A program made the translations under genes and the position numbers. DNA of 64,000 nt from contig NC_045134.1 in NCBI RefSeq assembly GCF_007655135.1, positions 17,384,568 through 17,448,567 of the forward strand, given 5' to 3'. Positions within the stretch are counted from its first letter, which is position 1; each line of letters starts with the position of its first letter. Below, one piece after another: positions 12,333 through 22,190 of this stretch. The notes under the pieces were generated by a model. It was not told the DNA's origin. It did not search any database and saw only the letters and a program-made list of their open reading frames with translations. Origin of the DNA: Punica granatum (lineage: Eukaryota > Streptophyta > Magnoliopsida > Myrtales > Lythraceae).

Positions 12333-12450
12333 TGTTAGGAAAAATCCATGGGCTTACTTCAGACTCGAACCCATCCGCAACCCAAAGGCTTAAGCGTTTG
12401 GATTGCAGATAGACCCGAGTCCAAAGTAGACCTGTGGATTTTACCTAACA

Positions 12451-12816
12451 AGTGGTATCAGAGCCCAAGGTAACGATTTTGGGGAAGTGCACACGCTATG
12501 CGTGAAAACCCACACCGCACTAAGGCTCGAGTGTGGAACTCGTGGCTAGTGAAAGGCCTAACAATTGGTATCCGAGTCTGGAAGTGGAAGCCCGGCTCGA
12601 AGTCCTCCATATAGTCGAGAAGGGGGGGAATTGTTGGGCCGGTTTCTCTCCTATATGGAGAATGGTGAGTGCGGGTGTTGGAAGTAATCCCACATGGAAA
12701 AGTTGAGAGGAAATCCATAGGTTTATAAGAGATAATGGTCTATCAACCCATTGGCTTTAGCTGTTGGGTTGCGGATGGGTTCAAGTCTGAAGTAAGCCCA
12801 TGGATTTTTCCTAACA
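12451..12816 (+). mobile_element. Right TRIM unit (short interior plus LTR)
   Basis: The unit starts at the LTR end CCTAACA (12450). It continues with a primer site AGTGGTATCAGAGCC (from 12451), a short non-coding interior, a polypurine tract AGAAGGGGGGGAAT (about 12618-12631) and a complete 185-bp LTR TGTTGGG...CCTAACA (12632-12816). It has the same structure as the left unit but lies on the opposite strand. Its interior carries the mirror-image LTR-like fragment 'cctaacaattggtat' near 12560. Confidence 0.8.
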
Positions 12817-12821
12817 GTTCA
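12817..12821. repeat. Target-site duplication GTTCA, right copy
   Basis: GTTCA follows the terminal CCTAACA and matches 7442-7446. Removing 7447-12816 and one GTTCA copy rejoins a LINE RNase H reading frame. Confidence 0.85.
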
Positions 12822-13070
12822 GTATCTCACCATATGCCAATTGTGCTGCAAATATCCATATCCTGGTGGTTGCTATTCAATATCTCCTTCGCAATGACTA
12901 GCCGGAGCAGATGGCACATATAGAATAAGGCGATGCTTGCGTTGTCCGGCTCAGTTAAGAGTTCTTCGAAGCTCTCGCTTGGTTTGCGCTTTTTTCATTT
13001 GCCCTGGAAGGCTTGGTCGCTCTCCTCCGGTTTTCAAGCCCGTTCTCTACTGGTGAAAAGAAGGAAACTA
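12822..13070 (+). pseudogene. LINE RNase H fragment, 3' half
   Basis: This is the continuation of the fragment that ends at 7446. In shifted frames it encodes a weak RNase H tail (HILVVAIQYLLRND and similar). Stops and frameshifts are present. Assignment depends mainly on continuity across the retroelement insertion. Confidence 0.55.
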
Positions 13071-13374
13071 CTAATGAATGAATTGTGTTCTCATGTTTAG
13101 ATCATATAAGAAAGGAGTGGATTACATGTAGTCTTAATTACACCTCATGAATAATGGCACAGATAAGAGACCCATTGATGGTCACAACCCAAAATATTCT
13201 AAGACGACAAAATTGTCATATTGTCTCGTCCCCTCAAAATTTGTGTCTACGTATATTAATTTTCCCCATCTTCATCTAATTAACCCACATCCTTTCGCTA
13301 TCCTTCTATCAAAAACTAAAACTAAAATCACCAAAACATAGAAATCTCAAAAACTGAACAAAACAATGATCAAC

Positions 13375-14790
13375 TCATAATATTCTGCTAATTGCCTTCT
13401 CATCCCTGTTGTCATAACCTTCTAGCTTCGAAGATTGACCGAATTGATCACGGCTTTTGGGCATGGAGAGTGGTCCGGACCCACTCCCTGGCCCCGGGTC
13501 TGAATATGGGGACTCATAAACAAGAGAAGTGGCTTGGTCCTTCGACCTGGTGGATGATCTTGTGGACCCGCCGCCTGATGATTCCTTAGATTTCTTCCTC
13601 CGTGTCTTCTTGGGGATGTCCAGCCTCACTGGGGATGAACTCCCAAGGTCAGGGTCTGCTGTTTGGTGGGACGCCCTAGTCCCGTCGCTCCATTCCCTTG
13701 CAGGAGACTGTGACCCCTTTGAGGATCTCCTTGACTGCCTCGCCTTCTCGGATTTCAAGTTGGTCGGGGATTCCACTGATGAAGTGGCTGCATCGGTGTT
13801 GGAGGAAGAATGCCATCTAGATGATTTCGGGACATCCGGCAAGTCTCGGGCTGGACAACGACCACATGACTGTACTGAACCTCCTCTTCGGGTCAAATCT
13901 GAAAAGAATGATGGCATATAACACATTTTCATTATATGATAAGAAGAATATCAGTAAGTATCAACCGAATATATACATAATATATTTATACCTTCAGAAG
14001 ACCACTTGACAGAGCCATCCTCCTTCTTGTCCCCTGGAACGCCTAGAGGGGCCGATGAAAACCCGGCCACTGACTTAAACTCATTCATCTGAAAACTTTT
14101 TTATATCAGCAACTTTCCAAGGACATCAGGGTCTTAGACGTTGATATGGTTTTTCTCAGAAAAATCCGGTTGGATGTACTTACCCAGCTGGGAGCAGAAT
14201 TTGCGGAAGATGGACCATCCCACCCAATGTGGGCTACGTGCTTCACATCCGTGGGGTGCCCTATCTGAATCTCTTGGTCTTTCTCATTTTCTGCAATTAA
14301 TTGTTAATAAATATAAATAAACATTTACAAAGTAATTAATCCATAGGAGCACGTGTGCTTACGAACAGCGAATAGTGGGAACTCCTATGGTGCACCGACA
14401 TATTATACGTGAATGAGGAGATTGACCCATGGCACGAGCATTGATTTGCACAGATCAAAAGGACGGGACCTAGCGACTAGTTTATATTCAAGTTCTAATC
14501 CCTACACGAATTACATTTCAATTCCCATTATCTGAAAGCCATATGATTCGTTATGACCTACTTCAATCCTTTGATTCAACTCTTTGCCTTCCCGTTTAAC
14601 ATTATTTATCGATCACACATCATTTTCATCACACTGAATATTTCTGCGCAAGGAATCCTCAGTAATACTAGGGAAAAATAATGAAAACTGGGAAACGAAC
14701 AATAGAAGGAAGAGATTGAGCGAGAGACTTACCGAATATTTGGGAAATGTATCTTAGTCCCTTTAAAAGGCCCTTCATTTTAGTTGACAT
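13375..14790 (-). CDS. ROP-interactive CRIB motif protein (RIC1-like)
   Basis: This is a predicted effector of plant Rho GTPases (ROPs), which act on the cytoskeleton and polar growth. Four exons on the minus strand have canonical GT-AG junctions: 14733-14790, 14184-14290, 13992-14088 and 13375-13898. They total 786 bp, 261 codons plus TGA. The protein starts [19 protein letters not shown], the conserved RIC N-terminus. It is followed by the CRIB motif [19 protein letters not shown] (residues about 29-47), in which the paired histidines bind GTP-ROP, and then SWMNEFKS. The long last exon encodes a basic, serine-rich, low-complexity tail ([13 protein letters not shown], then [16 protein letters not shown] repeats) that varies between family members. 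The ATG at 14790 is chosen because it gives the family start. The RIC1/6/7 subgroup is likely from the N-terminus; the exact orthologue is uncertain. Confidence 0.93.
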
Positions 14791-17228
14791 ATCTCCAAGG
14801 AAGTATATTTACGATCGAGCTCCACGGGAGCCCCAAACCCAACAAACCCTTTGCTCTGGTTCTCTCTATGGCACCAACTCAAGTTTTGAAAACCGAATCT
14901 TCTGAAAAAATCTGATAGACAAGATTACCACCAAAACAAGACATGAACTATTATCACATGTACCATTCTTCTTCTCTGAAATCTCAATATTGTCACTTTT
15001 CAATAAGATGATCAATGGAAGAACTTGTCACCTTGGATGGGCAATGGGAAAGCTCCTTCACAAAAGCCGATGGAATAGACAGATTGAAAATCATATAATG
15101 GAAGAGGAACTAGGCATGATTGATGATGATGAAGAAGAAAACCAAAAGGGCTGGAAAATGGGTATCAGAGGTTTTATTTATTTTCCCTTTTTTGTTCTGT
15201 TTTTGGTATTTGAAGTGCTGATTTTTGGTCAACTTGGGGGAGACCAAGTGTTGTTTAAAGCAAAGGTTTCGTTAGTTTGATGGCAACGCATGCCCACGTT
15301 TGTTGCAATATTAAGACCTCAGCAAAGCCAACCAGAAGCTGATCGAGATTTCAGGGAAGGTGAACTAATTTTACAAAGAGAATTGTTTTCGATTCTTAAT
15401 TTAGAGAAGCAATTAACAGCATTTTCTTAGCCATCCCCGTTTAAGAATATGTGATACACTCGGGGCAGAAATTTGTTCAAACTACATTTATGCCATTTCA
15501 CGCCGACGTATATATACCGCAACTAACCCTTATTTAACAACAAACTCCATCTTAGGAGTCAAGCGGATTAACTCTTAGGTGGTACAATAAATTGACACAT
15601 ATAGTGTGGGAAAGAACCAAATAAGATTAAGTTCTAAATAGTTTGGCCCTTCATCGATTTTATTATAGCGAGAATAGCAGCAACACTTTTTGTTTTCTGA
15701 AATAATGTTCAATATTTTCTGACTACGCGTTGGATCAATATGTGCAACACTCAATATACTTTATCTTATATGCAAAAATCATATAATCCACAGCTATCAC
15801 ACTACCATAATTAGACCCATAGTATATGTAGAGATGTAATATCATCATTTCATCACGCAGACTTATCAAAAAAAAAATCATTTCATCATGCAGAGGATAT
15901 AACATATACGGTGAATTATGCATATGAATATGGATCTCGTCATAATAAAATTGAAGGTATCGTATGTCTTAGTTGATATGAGAGAGTGAAATGGAATTAA
16001 CAGACGTCTCCTCATTATTTGGGTTGCATTTCTAAAAGTTGAAATTGTCATTCCTTTGCGATGAAACCTTTTTTCTTCAACTTAATGGAATCAACATTAC
16101 TTCAAAAAATGTTAAGGAATAATGTTCATTTCACCAATTCAACAAATTTGAACGACAAAATAAATGAAGAAAATGTGTTTTCTTATGTTCAATAGGTGTA
16201 GAGTTTCAATTGTATTCTATTTGATGCATGCTATTTCATTACATTCCATTCATTTCAGGACTGATAATAAATGATAGTATGGTATGCCCGGATGGGAAAA
16301 GATTTTTACCTACCGCATGGAATTTGATGATAACGGACCATACATACTACAAAATCATACTTCTGCCGCCCGATCATTTCCACTTGACCGGAGTATTGAT
16401 TATTGAGTTGGGATTCCAGCTCTGCCTGCCACTTGGCAAGCTGTCATGGCCTGCCATAATTTTGTGAGGGCGTTGACCTCCTTTGACTCTTTCTCTCTTT
16501 GCGGTTTAAAAATTAAAATAAAATTAAAAGAGGAATGGGGCTTTGTGTTTTTAAGGTCTCGCAAACCCTTTTCTTTTTATGTGTTCTCTATTATTCAGGA
16601 AACAGCGAGGAAGAGAAAAGCCTGAGAAATCACGAAGTTTCAACTTCGAATATTTTGTATTATCTGCACATCTTTTATTAACTTTTCATTTCCTCATATT
16701 AGCCTCATGAATTTTCAAATTATAATTATAAAAATAAAAGAAAGAAATAGTGAAAAATTGATTTGTACTTACTGTAGAAGGCACACAAATGTGTAACAAA
16801 GTGAAGGATACACACAGGCCGGTTCGGGAAAAAATCAAAGACCAAAAATTGTAAAGCTTTAACCCACCGAAAGAAAAAAAATTATAACGCTTGTAAGTCT
16901 AAACCGGTCAATACAGTCGCGAGAGACCGTAACACATAGTTCATTCGATCAATTAAAGCATTCCGATTGATTTTGAGTTCATCTCAAATAATCCGGCATA
17001 CATTTGAAATTTTAAACCGCGAAGCCAATGGTGCAAATAATTATGACAGAACTTTGTAAACGCATGGCAATTAAGGGAAATAATGCGAAGGAGCTTGCGT
17101 TTTAATTTGTTCTGGTACTGCCAATAAATATTCCTAATATTAGATTTTGTTGAATATATAAAATGAAAACCCGAACCAATTGCTATTGAAGATGATGAGA
17201 GCTCAACGTTGGACAAAATCATATATAC

Positions 17229-17270
<42 letters not shown>

Positions 17271-17560
17271 TTCATGGTCTCACTGTATTTGGAATGATCC
17301 ACACTGCGGGCGGAGGAATATTCAACTCATATTGCCCTCTTCATGAAAAAATCCAAAATATTTAATATGTATCTGGGTATACATACATGATCAAATAATT
17401 ATATACGAGTGTATTTTATGTTTGATTGTTAAAGGGGAAGCGTTTAGTCCGACCACGTCAGAAGACAATTGCAAGAGAAGAACTGATTTTCGATTACAAA
17501 CTAAGCCCAGCTAGTACTTGATATAGAAACATATGATATGGCAACGAAGTTCGATTATCT
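14791..17560. other. Intergenic DNA between RIC and GRAS genes
   Basis: This is AT-rich sequence with no credible exon. An open frame at 14990-15280 has acidic and hydrophobic stretches but no recognisable domain and a plain composition; I do not call it. A long AT dinucleotide repeat occupies 17234-17268. Confidence 0.6.
17234..17268. repeat. (AT)n microsatellite
   Basis: An uninterrupted AT run of about 35 bases lies about 290 bp downstream of the GRAS gene stop codon. Confidence 0.95.
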
Positions 17561-19093
17561 TTAAGCATGTTGAGAAGTCCAAGCAGAAGCAGTGTACAAG
17601 CTGGTGTCCTTCCACCCGAGTTTGAGTGTTCCATCCGCTTGGACAAGACTATACCCATGAGCCGGTGGGAACATGTTAAGTATAAGCTGAGCCTGTGCCA
17701 TGGCGTTGGCACTCATCGGGATTTGGAGGAAGCTCCCAGTTCTCCCGAACAGCTCGTTCCTCCAGGTCCGGTACTTGTCCTCCCCGCTCCTTGCAGGCCC
17801 CCCAATAGCCAGTATGTTGTTGATCTCCTGGTGCAGGAGGCAGTGCTCGACCTTGTGCCTGTTGGAATCGTCAGGCGATAGGTATGCCCCGAGGGAGTCG
17901 AACACAGTCGAGTAATAGTGGAGGGCCCCCACGAAGCGGTCCAGGAAGGAGCCCCCGTGCACAATGTCCTGCTCCACGAGCGTGATCACCCGAGGCGCCA
18001 GCTGCTCTAGAAGCCTCATCATCTTCCAGTCAGATCCCGCCACGTCGTAGAGTGAGTGCTGGAGCCAATGCACTGCCAGAGTTTCTCCCCTCCTCACCTG
18101 TAATGCTGACGGATCAATCTCGCTGAACTTCTTGGCCACTGGATGGAACTCGAACACGATCCCAAGCCGCCTGGCGAAGTTGGAGAGTTTTTTCCCTGTA
18201 TCAGTGAGGAGCTCAGCCGAGTTCCCGACAGCAGTCATTGTTATCTGGGGAGGACCCTCCATTCGGGTGGCAAGGATGTGGAAAAGTGCGGGCCACTGGA
18301 GTCCCTGCATGATATCCAAGTCGATAATGTGAACCCGGTGCTGCCGGTGGAAAGCTTCCAGGATGGCCTGGTTGGAGGTGAAGTGAGCGAATTTCACAAA
18401 AGGAGAGATGTTATTCAGGAACTGGAACGCGGAATGGATGCTCTTGTAGTCAACCAGAGGGGAGCAGATCCCGAGCCACGAGTTAACAACCCGACTCAAC
18501 ATGGCCTTGGCAAAGTAAGCAACGACCCTCTCAGCACATGATGGGCCATAAGGAGACGCCATTTGGGTCAGTTCGAGTAGTATCCGGTGGGCTTTACCCA
18601 AATCATCGACCGAAATAGCGACCGCACACTCTAAAAGAAGGGTTATGAGGCTCAAAGCATGCTCATCTAACCTACTCAACCCTCTATTGCTATTACTGTT
18701 CCCACTATTGCTCTCACTCGAGTTGTAACAAGCAAGTGATTCATTTTCGTTCCAATGGAACGGGTTACCATTGTTAGTTCCCGCATCAAGGTAATTTCTT
18801 CGGGCAGATCTCCTTGGAGTGGAATCATCGGATGACCCCACCGTAGGCTCAGCCTGCAGGCTCTCGCTCCCCGCCTCCGAGTCATCGATGAGTTGTCTGG
18901 TGACGCGTTCCACCCACTCGGACAGCTCATTCCTCTCCAAGTTATTGCCACATCGAGTTTCGACCGTCAATGGCTTCGACAACAGGGACGAGCTGGAGAT
19001 CGGATCATTAGCCACTCCTAGGTCGTAGTCCCATGAGTCATGGGGCTGGATCATATCGAGAGCCCTGTGGACTATATCGAATCCCCCTTTCAT
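17561..19093 (-). CDS. GRAS transcription factor, SCARECROW-like
   Basis: A single-exon 510-residue nuclear regulator of the GRAS family. Residues 1-140 are the variable N-terminus, rich in Ser/Asn. The GRAS domain follows: leucine heptad region I with LLLECAVAI (about 152-160), the VHIID motif VHIIDLDIMQGLQWPALFHI (254-273), the PFYRE-type stretch with RFVGALHYYS, and the C-terminal SAW motif ending LKLGWKDTSLYTASAW. The signature DLDIMQGLQWP together with AVHWLQHSLYDVAGSD is characteristic of the SCR/SCL23 branch, whose founding member controls radial root patterning with SHORT-ROOT. The length (510) is between SCL23 (about 400) and SCR (about 650), and the N-terminus is not SCR-like, so this may be a separate SCR-like paralogue. 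The ATG at 19093 is the first in frame and lies about 115 bp downstream of a TATA box. The frame is intact. Confidence 0.93.
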   Translation of the reverse strand: MKGGFDIVHRALDMIQPHDSWDYDLGVANDPISSSSLLSKPLTVETRCGNNLERNELSEWVERVTRQLIDDSEAGSESLQAEPTVGSSDDSTPRRSARRNYLDAGTNNGNPFHWNENESLACYNSSESNSGNSNSNRGLSRLDEHALSLITLLLECAVAISVDDLGKAHRILLELTQMASPYGPSCAERVVAYFAKAMLSRVVNSWLGICSPLVDYKSIHSAFQFLNNISPFVKFAHFTSNQAILEAFHRQHRVHIIDLDIMQGLQWPALFHILATRMEGPPQITMTAVGNSAELLTDTGKKLSNFARRLGIVFEFHPVAKKFSEIDPSALQVRRGETLAVHWLQHSLYDVAGSDWKMMRLLEQLAPRVITLVEQDIVHGGSFLDRFVGALHYYSTVFDSLGAYLSPDDSNRHKVEHCLLHQEINNILAIGGPARSGEDKYRTWRNELFGRTGSFLQIPMSANAMAQAQLILNMFPPAHGYSLVQADGTLKLGWKDTSLYTASAWTSQHA

Positions 19094-19205
19094 GAAGGAA
19101 TTAAATTAAGATTAACTACTCAAAGAAGCAAATGAAATCTTCCTAAGGAGGGGGCCTAGAGATAGAGATTGGTGAGGGAGAGGGGTTAGTGAGGGTTTCC
19201 TTCCA

Positions 19206-19214
19206 TTCTTATAG
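19206..19214 (-). promoter_or_regulatory. Probable TATA box of the GRAS gene
   Basis: Minus-strand CTATAAGAA lies about 115 bp upstream of the GRAS start codon, followed by a purine-rich leader. Position and sequence fit a core promoter; this is not confirmed. Confidence 0.5.
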
Positions 19215-20680
19215 AGGCGATTGCTTTACTTTTTCTTCTCTCTTCCTTTATTATTAAGAGACTATTAAAAACGCAACTGAAAAAAAAAATTATTAAAAGA
19301 ACTATGAGGTATGATGAAATGGCCAAAATACCCATGTCAGTGTGTGTGCTTTATTTACAGTGCAGTTGTTCGAAACTCAATAAAAATATCAGATGGTTGT
19401 GGTCAGTCGATGCCCTAACGGGAAATTAATATATGTCAATATGATATCTCGTATTTCATCCAAAGGAAAAGACTAATAAAAAAGAGTATGTATAATCACA
19501 AGAATGTGATTCATTGGTAAACTAAAATCTCAGTGAATGGATTTCGTCTGTGTAATGGTTCAAAAATCTCTAGAAGCGATGCAAGGCCAGGACCAAAATA
19601 ACTCCGAAAAGATGATTAGTCTCAGCTAATTACTGGGAAAAAAATTAAATCATGTTTATTATTAAAAGGAAACGATATTAACTTTTTTTTCCGGTAGGAA
19701 CGATATAAATTTTATTGAGTGAGTGATATTTTGGACGTCAAGGGATGACCCAAGAAATGACCAAAGAAAAGGTCTGGTCTGGTCGTGCGGGAATAGACAC
19801 AATTGTTTAATCCCCAAGCCCGGCCGGCATAGCCAAGACGCAAAGAAAGTGATAAATCACTAAATTCCAAGAAACCACGTACGTTTGGCAGTGATGTTAT
19901 CATTATTAATTATCTCAGATTTTTCTTTTTCTTCTTTCAAGAGTAAACAATTCATTGACGTGACACAAAACCTCAGGGAAGGCCTCGAGATGCAATTGGT
20001 GAGGTAGGATAACGTGTAACTAGAGGATTATCTAGCTTACATGCTTTGGGGGTTTTGCAAACAAAACAAATCTTTTTAATTCGAATCTTGTTGGGCAGGA
20101 CAAGCCATGCCTGAGTTGAGACTAGACTCGACTAATAGGCTCAAAGCATATTGTAATCACCCAAGAAAGAAAGGGACTTGCTAATGGAACTTTTTGTGTC
20201 AAATATACTAGTTGATTAAATAAAATTCAAGCGGTTCGATATTTGTTCCTTTTAAACAAAATTTTGGCGGTTCGAATCTTGTGAATAAAGAAAATTCATG
20301 TGGGAGAGAGTTTTACCTCTTTAATGGGCAACCTAGCTTGAACTAATTTAGTCAAGGCCCGTTGGCCTTCCGAATACAGGGATACACTCCAAAAATATAA
20401 TTATTAGTTAGTTTCTTTTTTGAGTGGAATTAATAATCAGTTTTTTATCTTTGGAATTTCTCAAGATTTGGGTTTAAGTGTTCTTTATTGTTCAATTACC
20501 ATTTCAAGGAACTTCTCTCAAGATTTGTGTTTTAAGGGACATGACTTATCCAGCCTTTCTTACAGTCATATTGGTTATTGGAAAATAAAAACATAATCAT
20601 GTTCGTACCAACGAATATATACATGCGCACATACCCATGGAAGCACACAAGAATAATAGGTATATCATCATGCTAGACGA
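19215..20680. other. Intergenic DNA upstream of the GRAS gene
   Basis: AT-rich DNA, presumably including the GRAS promoter. A SINE-like repeat lies at about 20215-20400. Nothing else is recognised. Confidence 0.55.
20215..20400 (+). repeat. SINE-like repeat, copy 1
   Basis: The repeat contains GGTTCGAATCT (20269-20279), which matches a pol III B-box. It is followed by 'tgtggga' and ends near AATTTAGTCAAGGCCCGTTGG. Two further copies with the same order of blocks lie on the minus strand at about 42337-42505 and 58170-58320. No poly(A) tail or target duplication was pinned down, so the class is tentative. Confidence 0.45.
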
Positions 20681-21720
20681 TTAAAAGGCCTTTCTAGGGT
20701 TGCAAAGGCAAGCTGGAGTGTGGTGTGTCTCCCAAAGGATGAAGGTGGATTAGGTGTGAAGGACCTTAGCTACTTCGAATGCAGCCTGCAGTATGAAGTT
20801 CATTTGGATGTTGCTTAAGAAGGCAGGTACGGCGCGGATAACTTGGGTCAAGACCTATCTCATCAAAGGAAAGAGTTTTTGGGATTTGAAGCCTCCTAAC
20901 TCTTGCTCTTATGCATGGAGGGAAATATTAAAGCTTCGGAATTCTGCATACCCTCTTCTCAAGGATGTGGCTGAGGCTGTGAATAATGTGCGCTGGAGGA
21001 TAAGGGACTGTTGAAACAGAGGTAGAAGGGAGATCCAATGAATCATCTCAGGACTAGATCTTGACTCCTCTAGGTCTGATGAAGTTAGTTGGATACTAGA
21101 CAGGGAGGCAAATTCACAGTTTCAAAAACCTGGAATGCCTTGATGAAGAACGGAAGGAAGGTCTGTTGGTCCAAGCTTATTTGATCAATCCGTGTATCCC
21201 GAGACATTGTTTCATTAGTTGCTTGCCATAAATAATAGGCTGGCAACGATGGATAGAATTAGAAAAATGGAGTGGTTGGCGTTTGGTTTCAGAGTTAAAA
21301 TAACTTTGATTTTGATTTTGATTTTGATTATGGAAAAAGACAAATGAGATGGTATTATAAATTTCACTTGGAAAATGTGTGTTTTTGTTGTGTAGTGGGT
21401 AGAGTTAAAATCAAAATCATGATTCTAAAATTTGATCATGAAACCAAACGGGTTACCGCCTCTTTAGAGAGCAACAACTGTTGTTCCTGTAGGAGGAAGA
21501 GGAAAGTCGAGACCGTATCTTCTTTCACCTGTGCAGGAACAAAGAATCTGTGGAAAAGGGCTCTGATGGCATGTGGAATTGCAAGGGATGTGGGGGACTG
21601 GTCCTTTGAATTCACTTTGGCCTCCAGTAATCCTAGAGGAAAGGCAGTGTAAACCATTCTCCTTAAGATAGCCAGTATACTAGTTGGAACCAATTTCTAT
21701 ACTAGTAGCCACGAAGAATA
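20680..21720 (+). pseudogene. LINE ORF2 3' remnant (RT tail and zf-RVT)
   Basis: The plus strand encodes pieces typical of the end of a plant L1-type ORF2. LPKDEGGLGVKDL lies near 20725, then, after frameshifts, a stretch with WVKTYLIKGKSFWDLKPP, then a degenerate zinc-finger (zf-RVT) part with LWKRALMACGIARDVGDW near 21550-21590. There are many frame breaks. A MITE (21280-21450) interrupts it; removing that MITE rejoins the frame around 'MEWL-VTASLE'. Confidence 0.75.
21280..21450. mobile_element. MITE, family 1, copy 1
   Basis: A 171-bp element with terminal inverted repeats CGTTTGGTTTC / GAAACCAAACG. Its interior ('actttgattttgattttgat', 'tgtgtgtttttgttgtgtag') is shared with the element at 24554-24790. 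It sits inside a LINE reading frame that is continuous when the element is removed. The duplication at the ends is only 2-3 bp and ambiguous, so a PIF/Harbinger (Tourist) origin is possible but unproven. Confidence 0.8.
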
Positions 21721-21805
21721 AAAACAGATATTCAGTCTAGTAAAGAAAACCAATATAAATCAAAGCTAACCTAATCATATCCATTGCATTCTTCATTGTG
21801 CAATC

Positions 21806-22190
21806 TTATTGTTTTGGGCTAGTCTAACGTGATAAAATAGCATTTCAGAATGATAACTTTCGATTTATGCACGTCATATAAAATTCTTAAAACCGAAAAG
21901 CACCAATGTTGATCGCATTGTACATATACTGGCTCTCGGTTAAAATGAGCGTCTTTTCCCAATGATTCACGTGGGTCCAAATCCTACTCATTTTATTCTT
22001 CAATTATACAACTTTGTTGTTTTAGCCCAATGTAACGTAATAACATAACATGCCAAGAGAATCGTTTTGACTTTTTCCCGTCATAGAAACTTGTAAGTAC
22101 AAATCTTGATCACAATGTACATGAACTGACTTTGGGATAACATAAGCCTCTTTACCCAGTGATTCATGTGCGTTCGGCCGATACAGTAGG
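21806..22190 (+). repeat. Two ~209-bp direct tandem units
   Basis: Two diverged units in direct orientation begin at about 21809 ('ttgttttgggctagtctaacg') and 22018 ('ttgttttagcccaatgtaacg'). Each ends near 'cccaatgattcacgtg' or 'cccagtgattcatgtg'. No coding potential is visible. They may be part of a larger dispersed repeat. Confidence 0.65.

Larger units (their letters stand above)
7447..12816 (-). mobile_element. Composite Copia/TRIM retroelement flanked by one TSD
   Basis: This 5,370-bp block begins TGTTAGGAAAAATC and ends GGATTTTTCCTAACA, so its outer ends are inverted complements, and it is flanked by the perfect duplication GTTCA. From left to right it contains a Copia-type LTR (7447-7940), the Copia interior on the minus strand (7941-11967), and a palindrome built from two TRIM elements (11968-12816). 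A standard Copia element would have the same LTR on both sides; here the right LTR is of TRIM type and unlike the left one except at the termini. The single outer duplication suggests that the chimera entered as one DNA molecule. A stepwise history with later recombination remains possible. Confidence 0.8.
11968..12816. repeat. TRIM palindrome, arms of ~424 bp, axis at GCTTAAGC
   Basis: The right half is the reverse complement of the left half with moderate divergence. The geometric centre (12392) falls on the self-complementary octamer GCTTAAGC at 12388-12395, which belongs to the LTR sequence itself. The central 118 bp (12333-12450) therefore consist of two LTR end fragments facing each other, TGTTAGG... 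and ...CCTAACA, each flanked outwards by its own tRNA primer site. Confidence 0.85.

Noticed and set aside
14990..15280. 96-codon frame with acidic and hydrophobic parts
   Set aside because: No homologous family or splice structure recognised; likely chance.
17567..18541. Plus-strand frames inside the GRAS gene
   Set aside because: Antisense shadows of a GC-rich coding sequence.
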